Shown here piece by piece: positions 1 to 7,741 of a stretch of DNA of 10,153 nt; position 1 is the stretch's first letter; each line of letters opens with the position of its first letter. The notes under the pieces are model-generated. The model did not search any database and was not told the origin of the DNA. It worked only from the letters and a program-made list of their open reading frames with translations. Source of the stretch: Atribacterota bacterium (GTDB taxonomy: Bacteria > Atribacterota > Phoenicimicrobiia > Phoenicimicrobiales > Phoenicimicrobiaceae); contig JAUVOA010000032.1 of the NCBI GenBank assembly GCA_030599445.1, positions 1 to 10,153 of the forward strand, read 5' to 3'. Both the position numbers and the translations under genes were made by a program.

Positions 1-89
1 AAAAGATTTTACTATTGATATTATTCATTTCTTGAAGGTTAATAAATTTTATTATACATATTTATTCACAAATTTTAATATTTAGATTT

Positions 90-95
90 GAGGTG
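90..95 (+). promoter_or_regulatory. Ribosome binding site deciding the VOC start
   Basis: GAGGTG lies 2 nt from the ATG at 98 and 5 nt from the ATG at 101. Spacing favours initiation at 101, though both starts give nearly the same protein. Confidence 0.6.
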
Positions 96-100
96 ATATG

Positions 101-469
101 ATGAGTCGGGTTGTGCATTTTGAAATTAGTGCAGAAAAACCGGAAGAGGTAATTAGTTTTTACAAGAATACATTTAATTGGAGATTTGAAAAGTGGGAAG
201 GTCCTTTGGTCTATTGGGTGATTACAACAGGAGATGAAAAAACACCGGGCATTGATGGTGGCTTAAAGAAAAGAGATGAAATGGGGACCAATACGGTCAA
301 TACCATTGATGTTGTATCCATCGATGAATCCATTGAAAAAGTTACGAAAAATGGAGGAGAAATCATTGTACCAAAAATGGCGGTACCCGGTGTTGGTTGG
401 TTCGCCTGTTTTAAAGACCCCCAAGGAAATGTATTTGGTATCATGCAGTCGGATAAATCTGCAAAGTAA
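101..469 (+). CDS. VOC family (glyoxalase/bleomycin-resistance fold) protein
   Basis: A 122-residue single-domain protein of the vicinal oxygen chelate superfamily, probably cytoplasmic. Seen: the opening strand SRVVHFEIS, the helix containing 'EEVISFYKNTFNW', a mid-protein 'GIDGGL', and the closing 'DPQGNVFGIMQ' strand, which together are typical of the two beta-alpha-beta-beta-beta modules. Of the usual metal ligands, His6 and a terminal-strand Gln116 are present. The other positions are not obvious, so metal binding and catalysis are uncertain, and a binding or resistance-type role is equally possible. Two ATGs stand in tandem at 98 and 101. GAGGTG at 90-95 is 2 nt from the first and 5 nt from the second, so the second is preferred. 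The gene stands alone and converges with the hydrolase gene. Upstream only AT-rich DNA is visible, with a weak TTGAAG at 32-37 and TATACA at 53-58. Family assignment is firm; substrate is unknown. Confidence 0.88.
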   Translation: MSRVVHFEISAEKPEEVISFYKNTFNWRFEKWEGPLVYWVITTGDEKTPGIDGGLKKRDEMGTNTVNTIDVVSIDESIEKVTKNGGEIIVPKMAVPGVGWFACFKDPQGNVFGIMQSDKSAK

Positions 470-479
470 TTAAATAATT

Positions 480-577
480 TAAATAGGGACACATCCTGAT
501 GAAAAAATTCCTCAGATCCTATGGGTTGTCCGCTAAAAGTTACCGAATTATTGAGCTAGTACATGTGTCCCTATTTA
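480..577. repeat. MITE-like element with 15-bp terminal inverted repeats
   Basis: Two perfect 15-bp arms face each other, TAAATAGGGACACAT at 480-494 and its exact reverse complement at 563-577, enclosing 68 bp. The element fills nearly the whole gap between two convergent genes; its right arm ends 5 bp before the hydrolase stop codon. The loop is too long and the T-tracts too short for an ordinary intrinsic terminator, although the structure could still slow RNA polymerase in both directions. GGGACA-type palindromes are often scattered in bacterial genomes beside IS200-like/RAYT transposases; relating this one to them is inference. No clear target duplication is seen. Confidence 0.6.
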
Positions 578-582
578 TTCAG

Positions 583-2097
583 TTATTCCAAATGTTTTCT
601 TAGCCAATCAATGGAGTAGGGGACTACTTCATCTAAAAAATTACTACAAGCATGCTTGCCTTCAGGATAGGATTTTAATTCTTTTTCTCCTATTGCACAA
701 TCCATAATGTAATAAGCATGTTCTATGGGAATGGTCTTATCTTTTTCTCCGTAGATTAAAAGAAGGGGGCGGTCAAGTTGTGGTACTTCTTTAATACTTA
801 TTTCACCCCATAAAGATTTAGCTTCTTTTAGACTATTTGCGCCTGTAGTATAAAGGAGTGCCCTTTTTACTTTTTTCAATTCTGAAAAACTGGGAGAATA
901 ACCAGGTGCGCTAATTACCACAGCACAACAAATTCTTTTATCAAGAGCAGCTGCTCGAAATGAAAAATATCCCCCAAGACTTATGCCATAAGTTGCTATT
1001 TTTTTAAAATCAATATTATATTTATTATTTTCTTCAAACCAGTTAATAATAGTGCTAATGCTTTTTTCATAGTCGGGGATTAATTTCATATTTTTCCAAA
1101 TTTCTCCTTGGCCTGGACCATCAAAAGCAAAAACATTAAAGCCAGCCTCTAATAAAAGGTTTCCTAAATAGTGATTTTCAATTTCTTTTATGCTATCAAT
1201 TGAATTAATAAGGATTATAAGTGGTCTATTTGATTGGCTGCAAAGCTTGAGGAAACCAGGTATAAAAGTTTCTCGAAAGGGTATTTCTATTCTTACCGGC
1301 CTTTTTTCTTCATCGTATAATTCAATGGCTCTTTTATAATTTTCCCTTGCTCTTTCCTGAGCTTCGTTCTTCTTTCTAATATCAATATAATAAGGAAGCT
1401 GGCCAACAAAAAAACACCCTGCTGCTTCATGAAATAAATATTTTGCAGTATAAATATTTTCTTTGGAAAGAGCCTCTTGAGCAAGATTTTCCAAATTTTC
1501 TCCTTCTTTTGACCACTCATCACACCAATGGTAAAAATTCTTTATTCGAGATATTACTCTCCGAGAACGTTCCAAATCTACTCCACAAAATAAAAATCTA
1601 TTATACCAGTATTTATAAGTATTTTTTTCATTTAAAATAAAACGATAAGCTATTTTTTCTTTAAGAGATAATTTTCCTATTCTGGCGGGTAGCGGCTCAA
1701 TTTCTTCACTAACTGTGGGTAATTTTTCACTTATCTTTTCTTCAACTTTAGTTGAAGATTTTTCTGTTATTATTTCCTCTCTGACTTTTTCGAGAAGTTC
1801 TTGAGTAAAACCATTATTGTAGACTTCTTTAGCATAATATCTCTGTTTATCTTCTGGCAGATTTTGTAATACATCAATAAATTCTTTTTCATGTTGGTCG
1901 AGCTCATCTAAAGGGGCGAGGTAAATATTATATATTACCGAAGGGAATTTATCTTTAATATAATCTTTTACATTGATAGTCTCTGAGGCAAGAATAGTAG
2001 AATTGGGGGAAGAAATTAGAACAAGGGAGAAAATTAAGGCAATTGACAATCTTAAAAATAATTTAGTTAGAGATAACCTTTTTTCTTTTTTAAACAT
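583..2097 (-). CDS. Exported alpha/beta hydrolase with N-terminal helical region (FrsA/DLH-like)
   Basis: A 504-residue serine-hydrolase-type enzyme. A basic start (residues 1-12) and hydrophobic core (about 13-30) ending near LAS at 36-38 form a signal peptide or membrane anchor, so it acts outside the cytoplasm. Residues about 40-270 are mostly helical and charged; the alpha/beta hydrolase core runs from about 275 to 504. Seen in the core: 'PLIILINS' before the oxyanion hole, 'FAFDGPGQGE' at 323-332, the nucleophile elbow G-I-S-L-G-G with Ser373, acid Asp453 in 'YGEKDKTIP', and His482 in 'PEGKHACSNF'. The triad is complete, so the enzyme is probably active. The fold resembles FrsA/DUF1100-like and C-C-bond or ester hydrolases with an N-terminal helical cap; the substrate cannot be told. 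AAGAGGT at 2104-2110 precedes the ATG by 6 nt. The start is 16 bp after the phosphoesterase stop, implying co-transcription. Confidence 0.85.
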   Translation of the reverse strand: MFKKEKRLSLTKLFLRLSIALIFSLVLISSPNSTILASETINVKDYIKDKFPSVIYNIYLAPLDELDQHEKEFIDVLQNLPEDKQRYYAKEVYNNGFTQELLEKVREEIITEKSSTKVEEKISEKLPTVSEEIEPLPARIGKLSLKEKIAYRFILNEKNTYKYWYNRFLFCGVDLERSRRVISRIKNFYHWCDEWSKEGENLENLAQEALSKENIYTAKYLFHEAAGCFFVGQLPYYIDIRKKNEAQERARENYKRAIELYDEEKRPVRIEIPFRETFIPGFLKLCSQSNRPLIILINSIDSIKEIENHYLGNLLLEAGFNVFAFDGPGQGEIWKNMKLIPDYEKSISTIINWFEENNKYNIDFKKIATYGISLGGYFSFRAAALDKRICCAVVISAPGYSPSFSELKKVKRALLYTTGANSLKEAKSLWGEISIKEVPQLDRPLLLIYGEKDKTIPIEHAYYIMDCAIGEKELKSYPEGKHACSNFLDEVVPYSIDWLRKHLE

Positions 2098-2113
2098 TTT
2101 GAAACCTCTTATT

Positions 2114-4036
2114 TTACAGAGAACCGCCCTCTGTCACATTTTCATAATCAATCAGCCATAATAAATGTACGCCCTTCGGTTTTAGTTTACTCCTTATTAT
2201 AAATCCTCTTGGTAATTTAAAGGTATAAAGTGCGATATATAACTTGTGCTTTCTTTCAATACTTTTCCATAAGTACTTGATAGGAATAACTTTAGCGGTT
2301 ATTATTTTACCACGATCCAAATCCGGTAGATATTGAGTATTATACTCCCCTATCAATATCATCCCAGAACCAGTTTCATCTTTCACAATAAGAGCACCAT
2401 TAATAAAGGTACTCTTCTCTGAGGTATAAAGCTCTTCTACTACTGCAACTTTTATCTTACCTTTTACTTTCATTATATGTCCCTGATAAGAATTGAAATG
2501 CGGGATGATTTCACCTAAAGCTAATATCTCATCTTTACATACTTTTACTTCCATCTGTTTGGAAAATACCCCTTCTTTGTCTCTCGCCTGTACCATTAAA
2601 GTATGGTAACCTGCTTTCGCCTGAGTTGAATCCCACATCACAGTAGCGGTATTCCACAATTTTTCTTTTCTAATTTTCATGGGAATAATATTACCCTGGT
2701 CGATCTGGTATCTTACCTCTTCAAGAGGACCATATTGGGTATAGATCTGGGCGGTCACCTCTGCTATTCCATCCAGTAAAGGGCCTGGCGCAATAATATT
2801 TATCTGCCTATCTGCCCCAATCTCTTTATAGAAGCTAAAAATATTATTTCCTTCTACCTGTACAATGCGATAGCCACAAGGTTTGCCATCAAAGCAGTCA
2901 CCACGCCACCACTCCCCACACAGAGCAGCGGTAACCTGTTCCGGGATGCCCTGGCTATCTAATAATATATCCATATGCCAATGTCCTGAGAACATTTTTG
3001 TTGAATGCTGATTGAGCAGGTTTAGGACCTCAGCACGATTTTCCCATGATATAGTCGGCTCATGAAAAAAAACTAACAATGGTTCTCCTTCTCTATAAGA
3101 TAAATTCTTTCGCAGCCATTCAACTTGATAATCTGGTATCTTATAAAATTGATTACCATCTAAAAATTCGTTTGGATCTAAAACGATACAGTGATATAAA
3201 CCCCAATCAAAGGAATAGTAGGCAGGTCCGAAGTAATCTTGATACATTTCCTTATTATATCCCGGCTCGTTGCTAATATCCTTCTTATAACATATACCTA
3301 CAACATCATGATTTCCCACCATATTAAATACCGGCATATCTAAATTTTTTATTGAATCAGAATAAATGTTATACCATTCTTTGGCCTGTGAAATTGTCGC
3401 GGACTCAGCCTCAAATACTAAATCACCTGTAGCAATTACAAAGGCAGGATTTATTTTATTAATCTCACTTAATGCTTTCTCAAAAAATATCCTGTGCTCC
3501 TCAAGGGCGTCTAAATGGATATCTGTTATTTGAACAAAAGTAAATTGCTTTGAATCTTTATCAGGTGCAAAACTTAAACCAAAGTGTAGATTATCTTCCA
3601 GTAAATTTTTATACCAGGAAGTAGTTGAAATATAATTAGAGGGTGTAGTTATGAAAATGAAATCACCTTCCCGGGGAAGGAGATAATTACCGGTTTCATC
3701 TGTAATAGTTACGGTTAATCCATTAGAAACAAGTATACCGGATAGACCTTTTTCTTCTATATCTTTTATTCCATTGGCATTGTGGTCTTCAAACACAATT
3801 CCTTTGACCTGGGAGATATCCTTAGATATGGGTGGTATAATGTCAGGTTGTATGGGGCTAAGGATACAACCTGCTTCCTCCTCTGAGAGCTTCATCTGCG
3901 GTTCAGTAGTTACTCGAATAGTATTCCCTTCTGTATCTATTATTCTATAAATTGTTGCCCAGACTGAAAATTCTCCGTTTAAAAATACTAAACTTAAAAT
4001 AATAATTGCCAGTATTAAAAGAGAAGTTTTTCTCAT
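2114..4036 (-). CDS. Exported multidomain calcineurin-like metallophosphoesterase
   Basis: A 640-residue secreted or surface protein. Residues 1-27 form a signal peptide. Residues 76-155 form an SdrD-B/metallophosphatase-N-type beta domain opening with a calcium-loop-like D-x-N-x-N-G-I-x-D (84-92). Residues 165-405 are the dinuclear-metal phosphoesterase core with every motif present: D172-x-H174, G204-D205, G241-N-H-D244, His325 and G351-H-W-H354. Residues about 413-500 look like an Ig-type domain, and about 505-605 like an OB fold ('VKGKIKV...LIVKDETGSG'). A short N-terminal 'IYRIIDTEGNTIRV' recalls DUF4124-type motifs. The family hydrolyses phosphomonoesters or diesters (nucleotides, glycerophosphodiesters, sugar phosphates), and the domain string fits an extracellular enzyme; the substrate is unknown. 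The frame stays open to a TTG at 4156 but that start lacks a ribosome site, whereas the ATG at 4036 has a strong one and opens straight into a signal peptide. First gene of a two-gene unit with the hydrolase. Confidence 0.88.
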   Translation of the reverse strand: MRKTSLLILAIIILSLVFLNGEFSVWATIYRIIDTEGNTIRVTTEPQMKLSEEEAGCILSPIQPDIIPPISKDISQVKGIVFEDHNANGIKDIEEKGLSGILVSNGLTVTITDETGNYLLPREGDFIFITTPSNYISTTSWYKNLLEDNLHFGLSFAPDKDSKQFTFVQITDIHLDALEEHRIFFEKALSEINKINPAFVIATGDLVFEAESATISQAKEWYNIYSDSIKNLDMPVFNMVGNHDVVGICYKKDISNEPGYNKEMYQDYFGPAYYSFDWGLYHCIVLDPNEFLDGNQFYKIPDYQVEWLRKNLSYREGEPLLVFFHEPTISWENRAEVLNLLNQHSTKMFSGHWHMDILLDSQGIPEQVTAALCGEWWRGDCFDGKPCGYRIVQVEGNNIFSFYKEIGADRQINIIAPGPLLDGIAEVTAQIYTQYGPLEEVRYQIDQGNIIPMKIRKEKLWNTATVMWDSTQAKAGYHTLMVQARDKEGVFSKQMEVKVCKDEILALGEIIPHFNSYQGHIMKVKGKIKVAVVEELYTSEKSTFINGALIVKDETGSGMILIGEYNTQYLPDLDRGKIITAKVIPIKYLWKSIERKHKLYIALYTFKLPRGFIIRSKLKPKGVHLLWLIDYENVTEGGSL

Positions 4037-4043
4037 AATGTTA

Positions 4044-4051
4044 TCCTCCCT
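4044..4051 (-). promoter_or_regulatory. Ribosome binding site fixing the phosphoesterase start
   Basis: AGGGAGGA on the minus strand lies 7 nt before the ATG at 4036. It rules against the longer frame starting with TTG at 4156, which has no such site and would put 40 polar residues before the signal peptide. Confidence 0.8.
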
Positions 4052-4288
4052 AATAAATACAGGTTTAAGAACATGATCGCTCAATGAATTGCCTTTGCCA
4101 AGAATCGTCTTTTTCTGATTTTTGATAGGAAAAATTGACTTAATAAGGCTGAACAAACTGCTGCCCCATATAATAGCCTATGATGGGTGTTAAGTAATTT
4201 TTGCAAAATACGAAATTCTTTTATTAGATCTAAGACTCTTAGGATTTTTTTTGTAGATTTATTTGAAGATTTATGGTGGGAATATTGG

Positions 4289-4318
4289 AATATATCCGAC
4301 CGCTTTACCGTTGGTCAA
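4289..4318 (-). promoter_or_regulatory. Sigma-70-type promoter candidate for the phosphoesterase/hydrolase unit
   Basis: On the minus strand TTGACC (4313-4318, 5 of 6 to consensus) and TATATT (4289-4294, 5 of 6) are separated by 18 bp. Transcription would begin near 4282 and give a leader of about 245 nt before the phosphoesterase ATG. The spacer holds the only locally GC-rich stretch, with CGGT twice and GACC/GGTC arms, which could be an operator; that is inference. In such AT-rich DNA chance matches occur. Confidence 0.5.
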
Positions 4319-4563
4319 TAATTATAAAAATAAAAATTATCGCATATATACCTTAAAATTAGAATATTTAAACTTTTTTCAAAACTAAAAATTATTTTTA
4401 AAGAAAAAGGCAATAGCTAATTTTTTTTGATTAAAAAGATTTTTTACATTTGAGATTTCTCCCAATTGCTTTTTAATTTGATTTTTACTCCTAATAATTA
4501 CATACGACAAAATTCATAAAAATCCTTCTTTTTTAGCAAAATAATTTGACAGAGATGAGATTG

Positions 4564-4587
4564 CTTCCCCTGCTTTCGCTGGGGTAG
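4564..4587. repeat. GC-rich hairpin downstream of the RND gene
   Basis: CCCC-T-GC / GC-T-GGGG with a four-base TTTC loop, extended by an outer CT/AG pair, makes a ten-pair helix position set with two T-T mismatches. It stands out as a GC island in very AT-rich DNA, 57 bp past the pump's stop codon. It may help end or protect the 3' end of the efflux mRNA, but no U-tract follows on the minus strand. It could equally be a decayed dispersed repeat. Confidence 0.4.
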
Positions 4588-4643
4588 GCTTCACAACTTC
4601 ACATTTTTATAATTTAGAAGAAGTTATTCTAAATGGTTAAACC

Positions 4644-7600
4644 TCATCCTCTTTTGGTTATTTTTTGGCTTAAATCATCCAAAAAAGTATAAAAAATTGG
4701 AACAATAATCAAAGACAAAAAGGTGGATGAAGTCAAACCCCCAATAATGGTAATCGCCATCGGTACCCGAAGCTCCGCGCCTTCTCCAATGCCTATTGCC
4801 ATTGGAACCAGAGCAAGAACCGTGGTAAACATGGTCATCAAAATGGGTCTTAAACGGGTTTTTCCTCCTAGAATAATGGCTTCTTTCCTTTCCATTCCCT
4901 TTTTCCGAAGTTTATTAATATAATCAATCAAAACTATACTGTTATTGACCACAATCCCTACCAACATGATGATGCCGATAAAGGAAAGCACATTCAAACT
5001 TTTATCTGTCAGTAATAATGCCAAAATAACTCCTATTAAAGAAAAAGGAACAGAAAACATGACTGCAAGGGGCATTAAAAGGGATTCAAACTGAGCAGCA
5101 ATAATCATATAAACCAGGATAATGGATAAAACCAATGCCTGAGCAAGTTGTAGAAATGACTCTTGCATTTCTCTGTTTTCTCCGACAAATTCATAGCGAT
5201 AATCCTCGGGTAACACTAATTTATCCAATTGCTGCTGAGCATCCTGAATCACTTTACCTAAAAAGCGATTACTGATATTTCCGGAAACATTCACTGTCCG
5301 CTGCTGATTTTCACGGTCAATCCCTTTGGGCCCGGAAGCCACTACTACTTCTGCAATTTCCTTTAATGGAATCTGTAAACCAACGCTGGAGCTAATGAGA
5401 AGATTTTCTACTTCCTCTATACTGTTTCTATCTTCCTCCTCCAATCTAATCCGAATATCAATTTGTTCTCCTTTTTCCTGATAAATACTGGCAACTCTAC
5501 CTAAAAGAGCATCATGAACGGTAGAAGCAATCTGAGCAGTATTTAAACCATAGAGATTTGCTTTTTCGCGGTCAATATTTACATGTAATTCCGGACGTAC
5601 ATCTTCTACACTGCTCTCCAGGTCATACACTCCTTCAACTTCTGCTATCGATATCAAAATACGATTGGCGATATTTTCCAATTCATCCAGTGAATCACCG
5701 GATATTTTTACTTCTAAATCCGACCCGGAGGAAAATGAAAAACCTTGTTCCCCAAATTTTATTTGAGCATCCGGGTAAGTACCGATTTTTTGCCTTAATT
5801 CGTTAATAATCTGCGCCATGCTTCTATCTCTCTTATTCTGTTCCACCAGATTAACCATAATGGTGCCACTGTTACCACCTTCGGTACTAAATCCCATTCC
5901 ACCGGAACCCTCTCCTGCGGTAGTTAACATACTTTTTATTTCCGGTATTTCTAAGACAATTTTTTCCACTTCACTCACAACTTCTCTGGTAGTTTCCAGA
6001 TTCGTCCCGGTAGGCAAAGTAATATTAATATTAAATTGTCCCTGGTCACTCGATGGAATGAACTCTCTTCCTACAAAGGGTATTAACATGATTGACCCGA
6101 CAAAAATAATCACTGCCAGAATAAATACAATTCCCCGGTGCCTTAAAGACCAGGTAATCAATCTGCCATATTCTTCTCTCACAAAATTAAAAATTCTTCC
6201 ACCTTGACTCAGAGAATTTTGAACTAAATTTTCTTTAGAAATAGATGGTCTATTATCCTTTACTTTAAAGCGTAAAATTTTTGAAGAAAGCATGGGAACA
6301 AGGGTTAAAGCCACCATCAAAGAGGTTAAAAGAGAAAAAGTAATGGTATACCCCATAGACCTAAATAATTCACTGGCAATTCCCTGAACATATAAAATAG
6401 GCAAAAATACTGCAATAGTAGTAAAGGTGGAAGCTGAAATCGCCGTGCCCACTTCACTTGCACCCAGGCAAGCAGATTTTTTGGTATCGGTTCCCAATTC
6501 TCTATACCTGAATATATTTTCCAAAACCACAATGGAATTATCCACCATCATACCGATTCCCAGGGCTAAACCTCCCAGGGTCATCATATTCAAGGTTAAA
6601 TTGGTAAAATAAAGCAAAGTAAAGGTAAAAATCAAAGAAATAGGTATGGCAAAACTAATAATTAATGTACTGCTTAAATTACCCAGGAAAAATAATAGAA
6701 CAAATACCGCTAAAATCGCCCCGAATAAAGCCACCCATCCTACTTGCGATATGGTTTTTTTGATAAAATCGGAAGAATCAAATACCGGGGTGATAGATAT
6801 ATCGTCAGGCAGTAAGTTTTGAATGGTCTCGAGTTCTTTAAATACCCTTTTGGCTACAATAACCGTATTTTTACCCGATTCTTTCTGTAAGCTCACCATG
6901 ATACCGGGTTTTCCGTTTACATAGGTAATTGAATTTCTTTCCTTAAAGGTATCTTCAACTTTAGCAATATCACCTAGATAAATTTTGTTTCCCCGAATAT
7001 TAGAGATTAATATTTCTTCGATATCTTGAATGCTTTCAAATCTCCCCAAAGTCCTGATAAGAAAATTAATAGTACCTTCCTTTAATGTTCCTGCCGGTAA
7101 ATTAACATTTTCTCCGGCCAAAGCAGCAGTCACCTGACTAAAACTTAACTGGTTGGAACGGAGTTTTTCATTATCAATCGAAACCAGTATTTCTCTATCC
7201 AAACCACCGTTAATCGACACGCTGGCAACCTCTTCCAATCTTTCCAGACGGGGTTTGACTATATCTTCCGCATATTCCTGTAATTTTTGTAAATCTTTCT
7301 CCTCCGAATCCATTCCCAAAACTAAAATCGGCATCAGTGAGGGGTCAAATTTAATGACAATCGGATCACTGGCATCATCAGGAAGAAAGCCTTTGACCTG
7401 GTCAATCTTCTCCCGAATATTCAAAGCACTGACATCCATATCTGTGCCCCAGTTAAATTCCATCAAAACAACAGAGTTTCCCTCCCGAGAATAAGAGTAA
7501 ATATTTTTTACGCCCTGAATGGTACCTATCGCTTCTTCCAGGGGAATCGTAACCATATTTTCTATTTCCTGGGGAGCTACTCCCGAATAGGAAACAATGA

Positions 7601-7739
7601 TGGCTGACATTGGAAAGGATAAGTCAGGCAATAAATCTAATCCTAAATTCTGATATGAAATAAGGCCTATCAGAATTAATCCGATAAAAACCATTAAAAT
7701 GGTAACTGGTCGGTTAACCGAAAAATTAGGTAAATTCAA
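4644..7739 (-). CDS. RND-family efflux pump, inner-membrane permease (HAE1/AcrB-like)
   Basis: A full-length 1031-residue resistance-nodulation-division transporter, the proton-driven trimer of a tripartite efflux complex. Seen: the N-terminus 'NLPNFSVNRPVTILM' with TM1, porter segments at about 40-330 and 560-860, TM2-6 at about 332-490, TM7 at about 537-556 and TM8-12 from about 865. TM4 carries Asp400-Asn401 where AcrB has Asp407-Asp408; TM10 carries Asn932-Asn933 where AcrB has Lys940-Asn941; Arg962 and Thr969 match AcrB Arg971 and Thr978. The relay is thus reduced to one acidic residue, as in many homologues of non-proteobacterial type. The start codon is TTG, supported by AAGGAGG 7 nt upstream and by the canonical N-terminus. 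It begins 2 bp after the adaptor stop. Substrate is probably lipophilic or amphiphilic compounds, but sequence does not say which. Confidence 0.95.
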   Translation of the reverse strand: MNLPNFSVNRPVTILMVFIGLILIGLISYQNLGLDLLPDLSFPMSAIIVSYSGVAPQEIENMVTIPLEEAIGTIQGVKNIYSYSREGNSVVLMEFNWGTDMDVSALNIREKIDQVKGFLPDDASDPIVIKFDPSLMPILVLGMDSEEKDLQKLQEYAEDIVKPRLERLEEVASVSINGGLDREILVSIDNEKLRSNQLSFSQVTAALAGENVNLPAGTLKEGTINFLIRTLGRFESIQDIEEILISNIRGNKIYLGDIAKVEDTFKERNSITYVNGKPGIMVSLQKESGKNTVIVAKRVFKELETIQNLLPDDISITPVFDSSDFIKKTISQVGWVALFGAILAVFVLLFFLGNLSSTLIISFAIPISLIFTFTLLYFTNLTLNMMTLGGLALGIGMMVDNSIVVLENIFRYRELGTDTKKSACLGASEVGTAISASTFTTIAVFLPILYVQGIASELFRSMGYTITFSLLTSLMVALTLVPMLSSKILRFKVKDNRPSISKENLVQNSLSQGGRIFNFVREEYGRLITWSLRHRGIVFILAVIIFVGSIMLIPFVGREFIPSSDQGQFNINITLPTGTNLETTREVVSEVEKIVLEIPEIKSMLTTAGEGSGGMGFSTEGGNSGTIMVNLVEQNKRDRSMAQIINELRQKIGTYPDAQIKFGEQGFSFSSGSDLEVKISGDSLDELENIANRILISIAEVEGVYDLESSVEDVRPELHVNIDREKANLYGLNTAQIASTVHDALLGRVASIYQEKGEQIDIRIRLEEEDRNSIEEVENLLISSSVGLQIPLKEIAEVVVASGPKGIDRENQQRTVNVSGNISNRFLGKVIQDAQQQLDKLVLPEDYRYEFVGENREMQESFLQLAQALVLSIILVYMIIAAQFESLLMPLAVMFSVPFSLIGVILALLLTDKSLNVLSFIGIIMLVGIVVNNSIVLIDYINKLRKKGMERKEAIILGGKTRLRPILMTMFTTVLALVPMAIGIGEGAELRVPMAITIIGGLTSSTFLSLIIVPIFYTFLDDLSQKITKRG

Positions 7740-7741
7740 TT

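Larger units (their letters stand above)
4037..4643. other. AT-rich intergenic region between the two leftward operons
   Basis: About 600 bp with no convincing gene on either strand. It holds the phosphoesterase ribosome site, the promoter candidate at 4289-4318, long A and T runs between 4370 and 4480, an imperfect inverted pair (4404-4414 with 4465-4474, one bulged G) and a GC-rich hairpin at 4564-4587. The end of the efflux transcript must lie here, but no classical hairpin plus U-tract in the minus orientation is seen. Confidence 0.7.

Noticed and set aside
4037..4156. 40-residue N-terminal extension of the phosphoesterase from a TTG at 4156
   Set aside because: No ribosome site near the TTG, the extension is polar and would bury the signal peptide, and a strong site sits 7 nt before the ATG at 4036.
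4230..4252. + strand hairpin CTAAG-ACT-CTTAG followed by a T-tract, like an intrinsic terminator
   Set aside because: Only a five-pair, mostly A-T stem, and no + strand gene lies upstream to need it; likely chance in AT-rich DNA.
4273..4356. 27-codon + strand frame starting at ATG 4273
   Set aside because: No ribosome site, very short, and it overlaps the better promoter candidate on the other strand.
5818..6207. 129-codon + strand open frame inside the RND gene
   Set aside because: Antisense shadow of a conserved transporter sequence, low-complexity composition, no ribosome site.
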